Assembly (NCBI RefSeq): GCF_040436345.1 | Contig: NC_133237.1 | Coordinates: forward strand, 23,131,749 to 23,195,748 | DNA: 64,000 nt | Reading direction: 5' to 3' | From: Pagrus major | Taxonomy: Eukaryota; Chordata; Actinopteri; Spariformes; Sparidae | Part shown: positions 36,779 through 48,250 of the stretch, piece by piece | Layout of the letters: each line of letters starts with the position of its first letter | Numbering within the stretch: the stretch's first letter is position 1 | Translations under genes and position numbers: made by a program | Notes under the pieces: model-generated | What the model saw: the letters and a program-made list of their open reading frames with translations, nothing else | The model's database searches: none | What the model was told of the DNA's origin: nothing

Positions 36779-36937
36779 ACAGATGGTTAAAGTTAGCAGA
36801 GCAATAACTGTCAGCAATAACAACAATAAGAAATAAGGGCAAAATCACTTGTGTAAAAAAATACAGTATAAAATTTGCTTATTTTTTACAGCATGAAATA
36901 ATAATGTACTTCACAGAAAAGTTGTCAAGGTGCATCT

Positions 36938-37882
36938 CTACCTTCTCATCTCTGTACTGTTTGTGTCCTCCAGGCTCTTCCCACAACAAGCCAGTCTTAT
37001 ACTGTCGAACACGGCCATGTAAAGGATTGGATGGATGCACATGTTCAGAGCTGCCAGTCCCTTGGACACCTGGTACATGTCGTAGACCCAACAAACATTT
37101 TGGTTGCCGTTAAGTTTCAGATACAGGTGATGAATCTGAAAGACGTGGTAAGGCACAAAGGAAATGGCATACAGCACAAGCACTGATGCAACCAACAGGG
37201 CTACCTTGCGTTTTTCCAGTGTGGTTATACTGACATTTTTCCACACCACCTGAATCACCACACAGTAGGAAGTGAAAGTAACCAGGAAGGGAACCAGACA
37301 CCCAAACACAGCAAGAAACATTTTGTAGGTCAGATGCGGTCTCTCATCCCCCAGAGTCTTATCACAGAAGGACACACACTGCGTCTTGTTGTTGCGGTCA
37401 CAAATGGTGGAAAATGTCAACACAGGGCAGGAAATGACTCCAACAATGATCCAGATGATGACACTGACGGCCTTGGCGTGGGCAGGCTTCACATGGGATC
37501 GGGTAAAGAAGGGCCACTTGAGGGCCACACATCGGTTCACACTTATCGCCATAATGAAATAGATGCTCACATATAAGTTGCAGGTGAAAAGGAACCTCTC
37601 GATTTTACACACACCGTTACCAAATATCCAGTGTTTCTCCTGGGAGTAGTAGACAATCAGCAAAGGCAGGGTAAGGACGTAAAGCGAGTCACTGATTGCC
37701 AGATTACACGACAGGACGACACCGGTGTGCCAGTTCCTCCTCTCTCTGACCACCAGCAGCCACAGGGCGAAGATATTCCCTGCCAGGGCCAGAATGAACT
37801 CAATCCCATACACTGAGGGCAGCAGGGCCATTTGAAACCACTCACATTTGGAGAAATTGTGCACCATGTTGATTTCTGTCAT
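36938..37882 (-). CDS. p2ry11: P2Y purinoceptor 11-like GPCR
   Basis: A 314-residue class A GPCR, probably an extracellular nucleotide receptor at the plasma membrane; mammalian P2Y11 responds to ATP and couples to Gq and Gs. Seven hydrophobic segments are seen. The ICKIERFLFTCNLY-type TM3 start (residues 91-104), the PFFTRSHVKPAHA second loop and the SFVPYHV TM6 motif match P2Y11 better than other P2Y receptors. The DRY position reads NRC (116-118), and TM7 ends HPILYM. The assignment is supported by position between ppan and eif3g, exactly where human P2RY11 lies. The ATG is the first in-frame Met after an in-frame TGA 21 bases upstream. The C-terminal tail is short. The ligand is inferred from family. 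Confidence 0.9.
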   Translation of the reverse strand: MTEINMVHNFSKCEWFQMALLPSVYGIEFILALAGNIFALWLLVVRERRNWHTGVVLSCNLAISDSLYVLTLPLLIVYYSQEKHWIFGNGVCKIERFLFTCNLYVSIYFIMAISVNRCVALKWPFFTRSHVKPAHAKAVSVIIWIIVGVISCPVLTFSTICDRNNKTQCVSFCDKTLGDERPHLTYKMFLAVFGCLVPFLVTFTSYCVVIQVVWKNVSITTLEKRKVALLVASVLVLYAISFVPYHVFQIHHLYLKLNGNQNVCWVYDMYQVSKGLAALNMCIHPILYMAVFDSIRLACCGKSLEDTNSTEMRR

Positions 37883-37925
37883 TTTGTCTTCGTGCTGCTT
37901 TCACACAATTTGTACAGTCCAAAAT
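37883..37925 (-). other. p2ry11: p2ry11 5' UTR part of the coding exon
   Basis: A consensus 3' splice site (CTTCTCTTTTGCAG on the minus strand) precedes the ATG by 43 bases, so an upstream non-coding exon is likely. The UTR carries an in-frame TGA. Confidence 0.55.
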
Positions 37926-38036
37926 CTGCAAAAGAGAAGTTTAATGTAATTCCATCATTTCAGTACAAGTCTAATTCATTTTTGATCTAATCATATGTTG
38001 TTTTCTGTTACTCAGTATGGGAAGTTTGGAAACATT

Positions 38037-38140
38037 CATTACATTTACATTAGCAGACGCTTTTGTCCAAAGCGACTTACAATAAGTACATTTGTCACAA
38101 GAAAGAAACCACAGCATATCACCGTCGATAAAGTAAGAAT
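38037..38140. repeat. Widespread teleost repeat fragment
   Basis: The phrase TTAGCAGACGCTTTTGTCCA followed by AAGCGACTTACAATAAG is a repeat I recognise from very many teleost loci. Its family is not assigned here. Confidence 0.6.
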
Positions 38141-38159
38141 GAAAAAATAGAGACAATTT

Positions 38160-39940
38160 TCAAGCCCTCATCTGAGCATAGTAGCTGCTTTTTATCAAGG
38201 ATACCTTAAGTACACGAGTGCTATGATTTAAGTGCTAAGAACATACAAGAGCATGTACGGTTTTTTTTCTTTTCAGAGAGAGCATCAATTAAACAAGAAC
38301 AAAAGGCATTAATGTTCAATGTTAGAAAATGTTTTGTTTTTATATTTAATGTGGAAAGTAAGGAAACATCAGATAGAGCATTATTTTTTAACTAACCATT
38401 AAAGTATACAATGATAAATGCAGATAAAAGCAGAGAGTAAGTTAACTGTCACCTACCAGACCCCCGGCCTGAGATGATGTTCATTTCCTGTGTGGTGTAT
38501 GAGAAGACTGTAACTCAAAGTGAGAAATGTTTGCGATTCAAACATGACTTGTTAAACCTAAAAATGTCACTTCCTCTCTTAGGCTGCCCTCTGCATACAT
38601 TTCACAATTTGAAGAAGCAAAACTGTGATGAAACCCACACTTTGGGGTTTGGTGATAAAAAGCCTGTAGGTCTTGTGTGAATCAGATGTTAACTTTCTAA
38701 GTGCGTCACCAGATGCCTTTTTTCGTAATTTACAGATCAGGGCAGTGTTGCGAGAGCATAAAGTACAATCGGTCATCTCAGAGCATGCAGGAAACCAGCG
38801 TAAACGTCTTTATCTGATTTGTTTGAGGAATGAAATAGCATCAGAACAGTGGACTGAATGCTGCAGCAGAGCCAGAGCAGCACACTTTTAATCAAATGTT
38901 TTTAATCAGCAATCCCACGCTATACACACAGGGAACTATGTTTACTTTACTTGTATTTTCTATACAGAGGTACATTTATTGCCAGAAAAGTACTTTTGAT
39001 ACTGAAGTATCTGATATTATTTATTACATTTTTACACGATATCTTTACTTTTACTTAAGTATAACTTTAAGGTACTTTTTACAACAATGTAAAGTAAAAT
39101 CAACATATAATAATGCTCCACATCAGCCATTTTATTTCCTCACACATCATTTACTTAGAAACTAAACTTTATCAGAGTGTTTTAAGTTAGACACCAGGTG
39201 TCCATGTTGGCGGGCTATTAATCCAATTTGTCATATTCTGTAATAACAGTAGTAAGAAAAACCCCCCACAGATTTGAGATTACATTTTTTGCTACTTACA
39301 TCGCTGTTGTTCGATGAAGATATTGGTGAGTAACTGTTCAGGAGCTTCAGCAAGCGAGAGTCAAAGTCTAAGATGGGTGGTTTCAGTTGAATTCCTCTTT
39401 CGGGCTCAGAATGTCTAAGTAGTAATAGATAAAGTGAGAATCGTACCTGTGGGGCACATTCTTAAAATTCCAAGAGAAAACTACCTAAATTCTTCCTTTT
39501 TTGGCTTCATGAGCCGGGGAAACGAACCATTACAGGACATCCCATTAATTATCAATCACATGCATTTTAAATACAAAGATTTTCTGTTCGTCAGTAACCT
39601 TGAATAAGAAGTTTTAGAGCTGCATTTCAAAAAAGACATCACACCTATTTGTGCTCCTGTTCAGTTACAAACATTTGTATCAATGAATATTTCCTCTGAC
39701 TTTGTAAATGTATGACATCTTTCCCCTGGCATGTTGTTTTGTTTTATCCTGTTATTCAATTGATGTCAATGTTCCCTTTATACTCTTTTTCTGTGAGCTA
39801 AAGAATGTGAAACAAGTTAATTTACAGTCTTGCAGAAAGAGAAGTTGCTCAAAAGAGGATCAAAGACCCTGAAACTATCCAACAAATGCCAAGAAACATA
39901 GCTGCCCTGATGAAAAAAATCTTTGAATTGACACTTTTTT
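38160..39940. other. Intergenic region p2ry11-ppan
   Basis: No exon is recognised. A TACTTAAGTA-rich stretch near 38930-39090 is another dispersed fish repeat, related to sequences near 47940, 57060 and 60260. Confidence 0.5.
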
Positions 39941-39946
39941 AAACAA

Positions 39947-39952
39947 TTTATT
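39947..39952 (-). other. ppan polyadenylation signal
   Basis: AATAAA on the minus strand about 200 bases after the ppan stop. Confidence 0.65.
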
Positions 39953-40153
39953 GAACAAGTACATATCAATATTAATTCAAACAGTGTGAAAAATATAGCA
40001 CTTTTGTTCTCCTTTGTCCCTCTGCTGATTTTCAGCAATAATCAGTCTCTGCAGCAGCCATCACTCATTGATGGCAAATGGCTGCTTGCTGCCATCTGGT
40101 GCTCAGCATAATAACACATTCACTGTCCAAGTCCAGAAAGAGGAATTAAGATT

Positions 40154-43100
40154 TCAGCCTTTTCCTTTCCTCTGTTTGAAGCCTTGCTTCGCTCCTGCAA
40201 CTCTCTTCTTAAAGCCCGGCTTGGCTTTCTGACCTTTAGATCTGAATGACCCGTCCTTGTTTTTATTCCCACCAAATGTTTTGTTCCCTTCAAATCTCTT
40301 CTTTCCACCAAATTTCTTGTCCCTATCACCAGCGTTCTTCCCTCCAAATGTCTTTCCTCCAGGCCTCGTTTTCTTTCCAAATGGTTTCTCCCCGTCTCTG
40401 GACTGCTTCCATCCTTTCCCTCCTGGACCGTTTCTCTTTGGTGATCTGGCATCTCTGTCTTTTCTTGGAGGTTTACCAGAGGACATCTTCCTCCTCTTGG
40501 CAGCAGGGAACATGTCTGCACAAAAAAAAAGGTGTTTGTCAATAATTAAATTCAAAACAAGAACCTAGAGCTATTAGTTTATAACACATAAATTATATTC
40601 ACCTTCATCTGGCTCCTGTCCTACAGCCTGTCTGTAGTACTCCACCTCATCGTCAGATTCAACAGCAGCTGGCTGATTGTTCTGAGTCCCCGGATCCTCC
40701 ACCTCGCTGTCCTCTTCAGCCTCGGCAAGTTTCCTCTTAATGCCTTCCAGGCTCTTTTTCCTGTTACGAGTAAAGACATTTTATTTTTTTACACTTAAAC
40801 CAAATGAAGAATGTAGATGGCAGAGGGGTCGAATAATATACAAGGTCAAATTACTTGTTCTCTTCTTGTTTCTCTTTCTTCTTAGCAACGTTCTGCTCCT
40901 GCTTTTTCCGACGACCCTCTTTGTCTTTAAGCTGGGCCTCCTTTCTGTTCAGGATCTCCTGTATTTCCTCCTCCGTCTTGGAGACTGGAAAACATAGTAC
41001 ATAACAATCGGCATTAAAAAACAATCTGTAACAGATCTAAATAAGCAGCTGTGTTATATTCAGATGTATCAGTAAGCGTTTACTTTTAGAGAGTATTCAT
41101 AGAGTTCATACAGATTTTGTCATCATGTACACCAGAACACATCAAGCAGAGAGATAAATGAAGTAGTGGACTCACTCATGGCGTGATAAAGGATGCTCCC
41201 CTCTCCCATGCCTTCTTGTATCTTCGTCAGCTGCAGCGTCATGCGAGGACCAATCTGAGGTCAACACAGAAACTTCAACCAGGCATCTTTGTCATATTGT
41301 TTTCAAAAGTTGTGCTTTAGGCCTGGAAGTCCTCAATATCAAAGTGCAACATCACCCTCTTGTGGCAATTTTTGGGATACCAGCTGAACATGTTGAAAAT
41401 CCTCCAGGCCTGAAAATCTGCTCCACCATTTTATTTACTTTACCTCCTGGCGAAAAAATGTGGAGATGCAACCACTGCAAGCTTCGTAGCCAATTCGTTT
41501 TTTTAAAATTATTTTTATTTTTAACATTGACTTTAAATAACTCCTGCATTTTCTCCCAAACTGCACAAGATGTGGTAAAAACTCCCACTAAGCTGAAATG
41601 AAAAAAGTGCACATAAATTGGGTAAAAATTAAATATTTTCTGGCTTCAGTCATGCAGAAACTTGGCTGATTCTCAAAAGATTTACTGAGTCTTGGGAAAT
41701 TTAAGACACTAAGAGGCTCTAACGAGCACTTAACCTTCAAATGGCAACCTTTTATTTCATATCGTAACGACTCGCCTGTGCCATCACCTGAATGACAAAA
41801 CTGTTTTTGCCCTTATATGCAGTGTCTTTGTTTGATTTAGGTTTTTCAGTTTATTCCCGTCTGCTGACTGTTTGGACAGCAGATTTTATCCCCCTTGTTT
41901 TGTCTTTTTTAATTGAATTATAAATTTGTACCATATATACTCACTACAAGCAAACGTAAAGGCTAACTGTGTTGACTTTGGGCAGATGGGTGTTTAGGAC
42001 TTTTTCTGTTGGCACTTGTTTGTGGAAAAAGGACATTTTGAGTTGGACTGAGTATCTTAATTCACCACCAATAAAAAAGTTCAAATAAAATGTCGCACTT
42101 CCTCGGCACACTCACCTCTGTCAGACGGACGGCGCTCTGCTGGGACGCCATGTTGCCTCGGCCAGAGTAGACCTGTGGCAGTTCAGTGATGTTGTGCTCC
42201 CCGTCTTGTTCTGCTTCACTTTCTGAAAGGTTCGCCCCCCTGAAGAAAGAGCACAAAACAGCTCATCAGATACTTCAGCTGCAGACTGCCTACAGACTCA
42301 GCGCCCTTTCACCTCAGGACCAAGAATTACACCTTAACCAGAACCTTACTTCATCAGCAGCTCACTGATGTCCTCAAACTTGTTCATGTTGGGGAACCTC
42401 TCCTGCATCAGCTTCTTGACTCCTCGGCTCATTCCAACAGGGACGACCTTCAGGCTGCTGCGGGTTGTTAACACGATCACATCGGTCAGTGACGCATTTA
42501 AATCAATACATAGAAATCTGATCATTGTGTGGAGGCTCATCAGTGCGTTTACTTTGAACATACATCACTGAACAGTCATGTTACGCTATATGTCATCATC
42601 TGAGCCCAACCTTCACTGAAAATTAAATCTATGCATGCATGGTGATGGTCTGAAAGGCAACTCTTTTTTGTTGTTGCTTATTTTTATTTACAAACTAAGA
42701 AACATTGACAGTTTGAAGGCAATAAATCAACAAGAAGTGATGTTTTCAGGGCTGCATTATAAGAAATCTTAGTTGTTCAACGTGCACATTTCAAACATCT
42801 ATCGACAGATAAATCAACAGTAAAAATAACCTTTCGTTGCAGCCCTGTCACTTACACTATCATTTAAGTTCAGCTTCAAACTGAAACTATCTGCTAATTA
42901 CCTAAAACATACTAGCAAAACTGAGAAAACAATAACTGACTGTTTACGACTAAATATGTTTTACTTACTAGTGTCGAAATTCAATTTCCTGGGACTCTGG
43001 GTCGTAATTTATCAGCACACATCTCTTGATATTGTTGAGGTTTACCTGGAAAACAAAAATACACTCATTTGTTTTTGCTAGAACTCTGTGTTAAACTTCT

Positions 43101-44566
43101 AAAATGCAAAATGACTCCAGGATTCAAAAATCAGAAAGCGTTTACTTTTCAGAAATCTTCAAAGGTAATCTCAGAAGACTATACTGTCATCATGCCAACA
43201 AGGCTTTAAATCTTGAGTCAAGGCAACAACAATACAGCAGTTTTGCTGAAAAAAAGTACCTTGTGCACATTAATGGAAGGAAACATGTTTTGAAACATGG
43301 AGGCCATGAGTTTGACATGCATGCCCTCAGATGAAAAGTTGTTGAGGATGAGCAGCGGGTGGTGTGTGAACTGCTGCTCGTGCATCCTGTGCTTCTTCAG
43401 AGTGGAGACGACGTCTTTGATGAGACAGTACTGAAAGAAAAGGAAGAGTCTTTATAAAAATGGAGACAAATTCAGAGTTGTAAATGACTTTTGCAGTTTG
43501 GGCACATCAGTGCGTTTACTTTGAAAACATCACTAACAGTCAAGTATTAAAAGCCGTCATCATCTGAGCCCATTTGTTTATTGTTCTAGTGTTTTCTTTA
43601 GGAGCTCATATATTTACCTTGAGCACTTTGAAGTGAAGCATGGGACCTTTGGGAAGTCGAGCAAGTCTCTGAAAAGCACAAGAAATGTGTTGTTGGATGG
43701 ACGGTGTTACAGGACCAACATAGCAAAACTGTGAATCCCCCAGTACCAGTGGCTTACCATGTTGACACTGGTGGGCGTCTTGCTGAAGACGATGAAGTGT
43801 GTCACTCCCAGTGGTCCTGCGATGGCCACAAAGTCTTTCAGCACGTTCTTCTTCTTAATCTGGTACCAAGACAAACAGTTTCAGACATAATGAGTGTCAC
43901 ACAGCACAGGGGAAAGACTTTGTCATCTTTAAAGAACTCATGATGCAATTTAAAGCAACCAAAGGAGTTGACATTTCACTTTTTATTTAAATTAAGCATT
44001 ATGGCCCTGCTGCAGCAGCTACACAGACGCATGCACAGTCACATCTCTGCTGCTACAGACCTTCAGAGACTCTGCAGTGTACGGCTCCATGACTCTGCGC
44101 ACGTCCAGGACGAGCTGACCCACGTTTTTCCCGATCTGACCCCGGTGAAACACGAAGGAGTGGGGGACGGCTCCGTAGACCTCCTCGGCCACATGGTTGG
44201 CTGTTGACCGGGCTTTCTTCTGGTTCTTGGTCTGAAATCACGAAGGCCACATATTTATTATCATGAGAGGAATTTTAAAGTGACGTTTGACAGACAGCTT
44301 GCTTCGAAGAGGACGATTAAAGCTCACATGTAACTTAGCTAGCACACCAGCTAACACTTAAACATCTTGTCACGTTTACATTACTATATCATCTTTGCTA
44401 CACATTCACCCCGACTGCGGCTAAACTATAGGTTTCTCATTCAATATAAGTAACATTAACAGAAAACGAAAAATGATTTGCCTCTCGTGCTAAGTTTTGA
44501 TCATGCTAACCACCAGTTGAGGCTAGTCTGTTAGCACAGGCCGTTACATACCTTGGATTTCCCCAT
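40154..44566 (-). CDS. ppan: Peter pan homolog (SSF1-type ribosome assembly factor)
   Basis: A nucleolar Brix-domain protein needed for pre-60S maturation (27S pre-rRNA processing in yeast Ssf1). There are twelve coding exons (minus strand): 44552-44566, 44061-44231, 43758-43859, 43618-43668, 43260-43430, 42969-43045, 42350-42457, 42116-42239, 41176-41254, 40855-40984, 40603-40760 and 40154-40515. Phases agree: 1548 nt, 515 aa. The Brix domain covers about residues 25-290, with SFVFHRGQIGKNVGQLVLD, RRVMEPYTA, KRCVLINYD and ELPQVYSGRGNMASQQSAVR. It is followed by a lysine/glutamate-rich helix and a basic tail of about 120 residues with FGGK/GNK-type repeats, suited to RNA binding and nucleolar retention. 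The start MGKSK is split from the rest by intron 1. Four introns carry SNORD105-like C/D snoRNAs. p2ry11 lies 2.3 kb downstream on the same strand. Confidence 0.96.
41063..41133 (-). ncRNA. C/D-box snoRNA, SNORD105-like copy D
   Basis: In the intron between exons 9 and 10, the minus strand shows the C box ATGATGA (41120-41126) and D box CTGA (41069-41072), closed by the 5-bp stem GTGTA/TACAT. The guide before the D box, AAAAGTAAACGCTTA, pairs with 18S rRNA AAGCGUUUACUUU. By the D+5 rule the target is the C of AGCG, two bases before the target of copies A and B. Confidence 0.75.
42533..42607 (-). ncRNA. C/D-box snoRNA, SNORD105-like copy B
   Basis: In the intron between exons 6 and 7: C box ATGATGA (42593-42599), D box CTGA (42540-42543), and a 7-bp terminal stem GGGCTCA/TGAGCCT. 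The guide TTCAAAGTAAACGCA abuts the D box and is complementary to the 18S sequence GCGUUUACUUUGAA. The D+5 rule selects the first U of GUUUAC, which fits the human SNORD105 target reported as 18S U799 (numbering from memory). Confidence 0.88.
43125..43203 (-). ncRNA. C/D-box snoRNA-like sequence, copy C
   Basis: In the intron between exons 5 and 6: C box ATGATGA (43187-43193), D box CTGA (43131-43134) and guide AAAAGTAAACGCTTT, in the same register as copy D. The terminal stem is poor, so it may be a decayed copy. Confidence 0.55.
43500..43571 (-). ncRNA. C/D-box snoRNA, SNORD105-like copy A
   Basis: In the intron between exons 4 and 5: C box ATGATGA (43557-43563), D box CTGA (43507-43510), GGGC/GCCC terminal stem, and an internal C'-like TGATGT. 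The guide TTCAAAGTAAACGCA is identical to that of copy B. Human PPAN introns are known hosts of SNORD105 and SNORD105B, so the location supports the call. Confidence 0.88.
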
Positions 44567-45143
44567 TATTCAGCGAGATGTACAGCAGCTGAACGTGGTT
44601 CACAAAGCGACACTCACTGTTACTACACTGTATTTATGCTGTCAAGAAAAAATCCACTCATTATGCCTGAAAATTCAGTCTACAGCCGCTGGAACAACTC
44701 AACTACGAAGTCGACACGACGCCTTCCACATGGTTCTACCACCGCGTGTCACACACTAATGTGTCCGTGTTGCTCACGTCTGATATTGGTTCCTAGCAAG
44801 AGCGAGCCGCGTGTACAGGAGGAGAGTTTTTCTGGAGATCTCATTGCTAAATGTACATATATTTATATGTCTTGTACCTTTTGTAAACAAAGTATAGAAA
44901 CAATCTTTTTTGACTTAAATAAAAAACATAATTATAACCCACTAACTTTGCCTACTCGATTGTTACTTCAATAATCCAGATAATAGCAAGCTTGAGTATG
45001 TGATCAATAATGTAATTTTATAATTCAACTTATTGTTACAAAAAACAGTAACATTATTTCTTACAACTGTATTGATATCGATTTGTTGCTAAATAGTCCA
45101 GTTTGTGTGACAGTTGACCTGCATTTAGAAGTATGAGTGTTCA

Positions 45144-45157
45144 CTGCCCTCCAGTGG
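45144..45157 (-). promoter_or_regulatory. CTCF-like motif (one mismatch)
   Basis: The minus strand reads CCACTGGAGGGCAG, one base off the core CCASYAGRKGGCRS. Confidence 0.35.
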
Positions 45158-45334
45158 CCACATGTATGAACTGCAACACCAGCAGTGAGAATTATAATAA
45201 CAAGTTAATATGGATTATTATTAATATTCTTAGTGTCTTTGATATTAATGTGAACAGTGTGTACATTAATAGGCAGTAAGGGTTTAAATCGACTCGGTCA
45301 CGGCAATACGTGTAATTAGAATCACGAGTCTTTG

Positions 45335-45348
45335 CTGCCCTCTAGTGG
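45335..45348 (-). promoter_or_regulatory. CTCF core motif (perfect match)
   Basis: The minus strand reads CCACTAGAGGGCAG, preceded by TGG, matching CCASYAGRKGGCRS at every position. It lies 191 bp from, and in the same orientation as, the weaker copy at 45144. Such motifs can be spread by repeats, so occupancy is unproven. Confidence 0.45.
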
Positions 45349-47934
45349 CCACATCGAGAAACTGCAGCGATAAATTCATTAAGCTAGCGTCAATGCAGAA
45401 ATTAGACTTCCGGTAAATACCTTCAAAATAAGTGACCAAAGCGAAGCAATCAGAAAGGAAGTGATCCGAAAGAATCAGGGGAAATTATTTATATTAATAT
45501 TGATATAAACAGAGTAATTTATTGGCCTCCTCCCAGTGTTCTTCACTTTGTTTGTCCTCCATTTCGTCACTTCATTATTAACCACACATGTATGACTTAA
45601 GTCATTTGGTCCAAGTCTCAAACAAGTCCCAAGTCCCATTTTTTAGGGTTTGGATTTTTGTATTATAGCTATTATTGATATTCATTTAAATAAATTTGGC
45701 CTGTAATCTTGCTGTCATGTAAGCTTATTTATTACTATTACTATTGCCTTAGCGTGCTGCATAGAACAAAAGTATATACAACACTGAATATAATAAAAAA
45801 AAGACAACAGTAGCCTACATATTATTATACTATACAAAAAAAGAACAAAAGGATCAGTGATAATGAACTTACCTTACTGAACCTAACTGATGTTTTAATA
45901 GCTGTAATTTTCCAGCTGAAGAATGTGGAGCTGTAGATTTAAGCTGTCACCACCAGAGAACAATGAGCATTATCATTTCGTCATTTGCTCTGCAGCGATT
46001 GCTTCAGTGTGGCCACTTTATTTTGAAATCACTTAGAGGAAGTGTTCTCAGGATTTTATGTTTGCATGACGACGGCCACAAGTGGGCACCAAACACGCGC
46101 GATTGTGTTTAATATTTACACCCTGGTGCATCCTCATCAACTTGAGTCGAGGAAGGCACAAAATCCCACTGACACACACCGACACTGACAAGTAAAACTT
46201 ACTGATGGTCAAAAAATAGAATAGTAACAAACTGCTATCATGTTTATTTCACAATGGGGAAAAGAGAGAGAAAACCACACTGTTGCATCCTGTCACTGTT
46301 CCCCTTTATGGTGAAACATCTGTTAGTTAGTCAGTGTTTAAGCTTACCAGTTCACTTTTCAGTCATTTATTTAGCTATTTATTCTTTTATGGCCAAAAAA
46401 ACACATCTAAACATGTTTATTGTTATTTTTGTGTGCGGATTCACATTTATTATCGTTCACAAACCAACATAAAACAGGACCGAGAGCATGCCTAAAATGG
46501 AGATCCTTATTTGAGATCCTACACAGTCAGAATAAGACAAAACTAAATTTTATCCTGCAAGATAAACGCTAAGCTAAATGAAGTTTCAATGATTCAGTTT
46601 TAAAAAAGCTGTCACGATCACAATGTTCAGTTGATGAGAGGGAAAAGGGTTTTGTGAAGTGAATTGAAAAGTGGCAGCAGAAAGTTGTTTTATTTAAGAG
46701 ATCAAGAGGAAGTTTACAAGCTCCAGTGAAACCACAAAGAAGAACAGAAGTTAGGCTGTGGTATGAACACTTCCCTGAAGTTTGAACTTCATTGAAGAAT
46801 GTAACACACTCACTGATGCTGTTTGGGAACTGTAACTTTCAAAAGTCCAAACCTGAGCCCACAGTCCAGCAGCTAGTGGTTTGACCTGTTACACCGAACT
46901 CATTGACCTGTGTGACTCTGTGATTTTGGAGGGCCAGCTGTGAAAAAAATGGGTTAATAAAGACATTTTAAGTATTAAGGCTCTGCAGAAGTGCAGAAGT
47001 GCAGGCGTTACTCCAGACCTACATGACATCACTCAACAGTTGTGAGATCATTTCACAGTTTTAAAAAAACTAATGCTGATGGAGTGTTTTTGTTTTTTTT
47101 CCTTTTTTGCAATCTGACCACACAATCTGTCTCCACCTTAAACCTGATGCTCTCTGATATCACAGAGTGGGTGCAACATCCGTGCAATAGAAGTTAATCA
47201 TCCAGCTCACAACGTTTGATGGTATCGTATTGATAACATATAACGCAGAAAAAAAGTTACTTTTCTTTAAAAACAGGAAACTGCACGCAACAATTTTTTT
47301 TTATTTGTTTAATTGCAAAGATACTATGATTTCTAGAGCCTGACTGATACTGCATTTGTGGGGGTGATGGTGCAAAATACAGAATATATGCATAAACACA
47401 TATTTTTTGCAATGATCCTTCAAATGTATTTATACAAAGATACATACATAATGGAGGAAGGATTATTTACCTTTTAACTTTAAACTTATTGATCCAAAGT
47501 AACATCTGTGCACTGAAACAGTAAACTTCACTGGGAATTAAACAATTATAAAGCATTTGTTTCTGCAGAATGTCCTGTAGAATAATAAATCAATAAATAT
47601 ATAGTACAAAATGTAGGCCGATACAGACATATCTGTGATACACCAATATCTATAATAATGGTCGACATATTAGTCGGGCTGTTATCATATCCAGTAGAAA
47701 GTCCCTGCAGTGCTGCTGCAGTCTACTCTGTGGGTGCAAAGCTGCTCACATTTAGAGCCGTGGATCTCTATACACCAGTACATTAGTCTGAAAAATGAAA
47801 GTTGAAACAGAATTTGTAACATTTTTCAGACTCGTCTGATCCTCCATTAAAGATAAAAGTGTCAAAACTTGCTGGCTCCACTGAAGCTGCTGCATTTATG
47901 ATGAAAACATTTGAATTCTAACTACCTTCGCCCA

Positions 47935-48250
47935 GCGGCGGACAGTGAGGTGAGGTACACAAACTTTACTTGAGTATTTCCATTTTATCATGTCTTGTAC
48001 TTCTACTTCACTACATTACAGATCCAAATATTCAACTTTTTAATCTGTTACAAAACCAATCTTCAGCCGTCTTCTCTAGCGAGAAGAAGTTTGTTTTTAT
48101 CTTCTCAAATGTGACTCTTTGATGGGTTGATGCACATGTATGCATTTTTCATTATTTGCTGATAGTTTTTAGACAAAATGATTCATCAGTAAATTGAGGA
48201 AACAATCAACATATTCATGGTTAATGAAATAATCACTGGTTGCAGCCCTC
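47935..48250. repeat. Dispersed fish repeat fragments
   Basis: A piece with ACTTTACTTGAGTATTTCCA...TACTTCTACTTCACTACATT (about 47935-48040) and a piece ending AATAATCACTGGTTGCAGCCC (about 48160-48250) both match common teleost repeats. The second is the end of the hAT-like MITE seen whole at 49460-50033. Confidence 0.55.

Noticed and set aside
43860-44060. A possible further snoRNA in the intron between ppan exons 2 and 3
   Set aside because: The C-box-like AGATGAC has two mismatches, and there is no terminal stem or recognisable rRNA guide.
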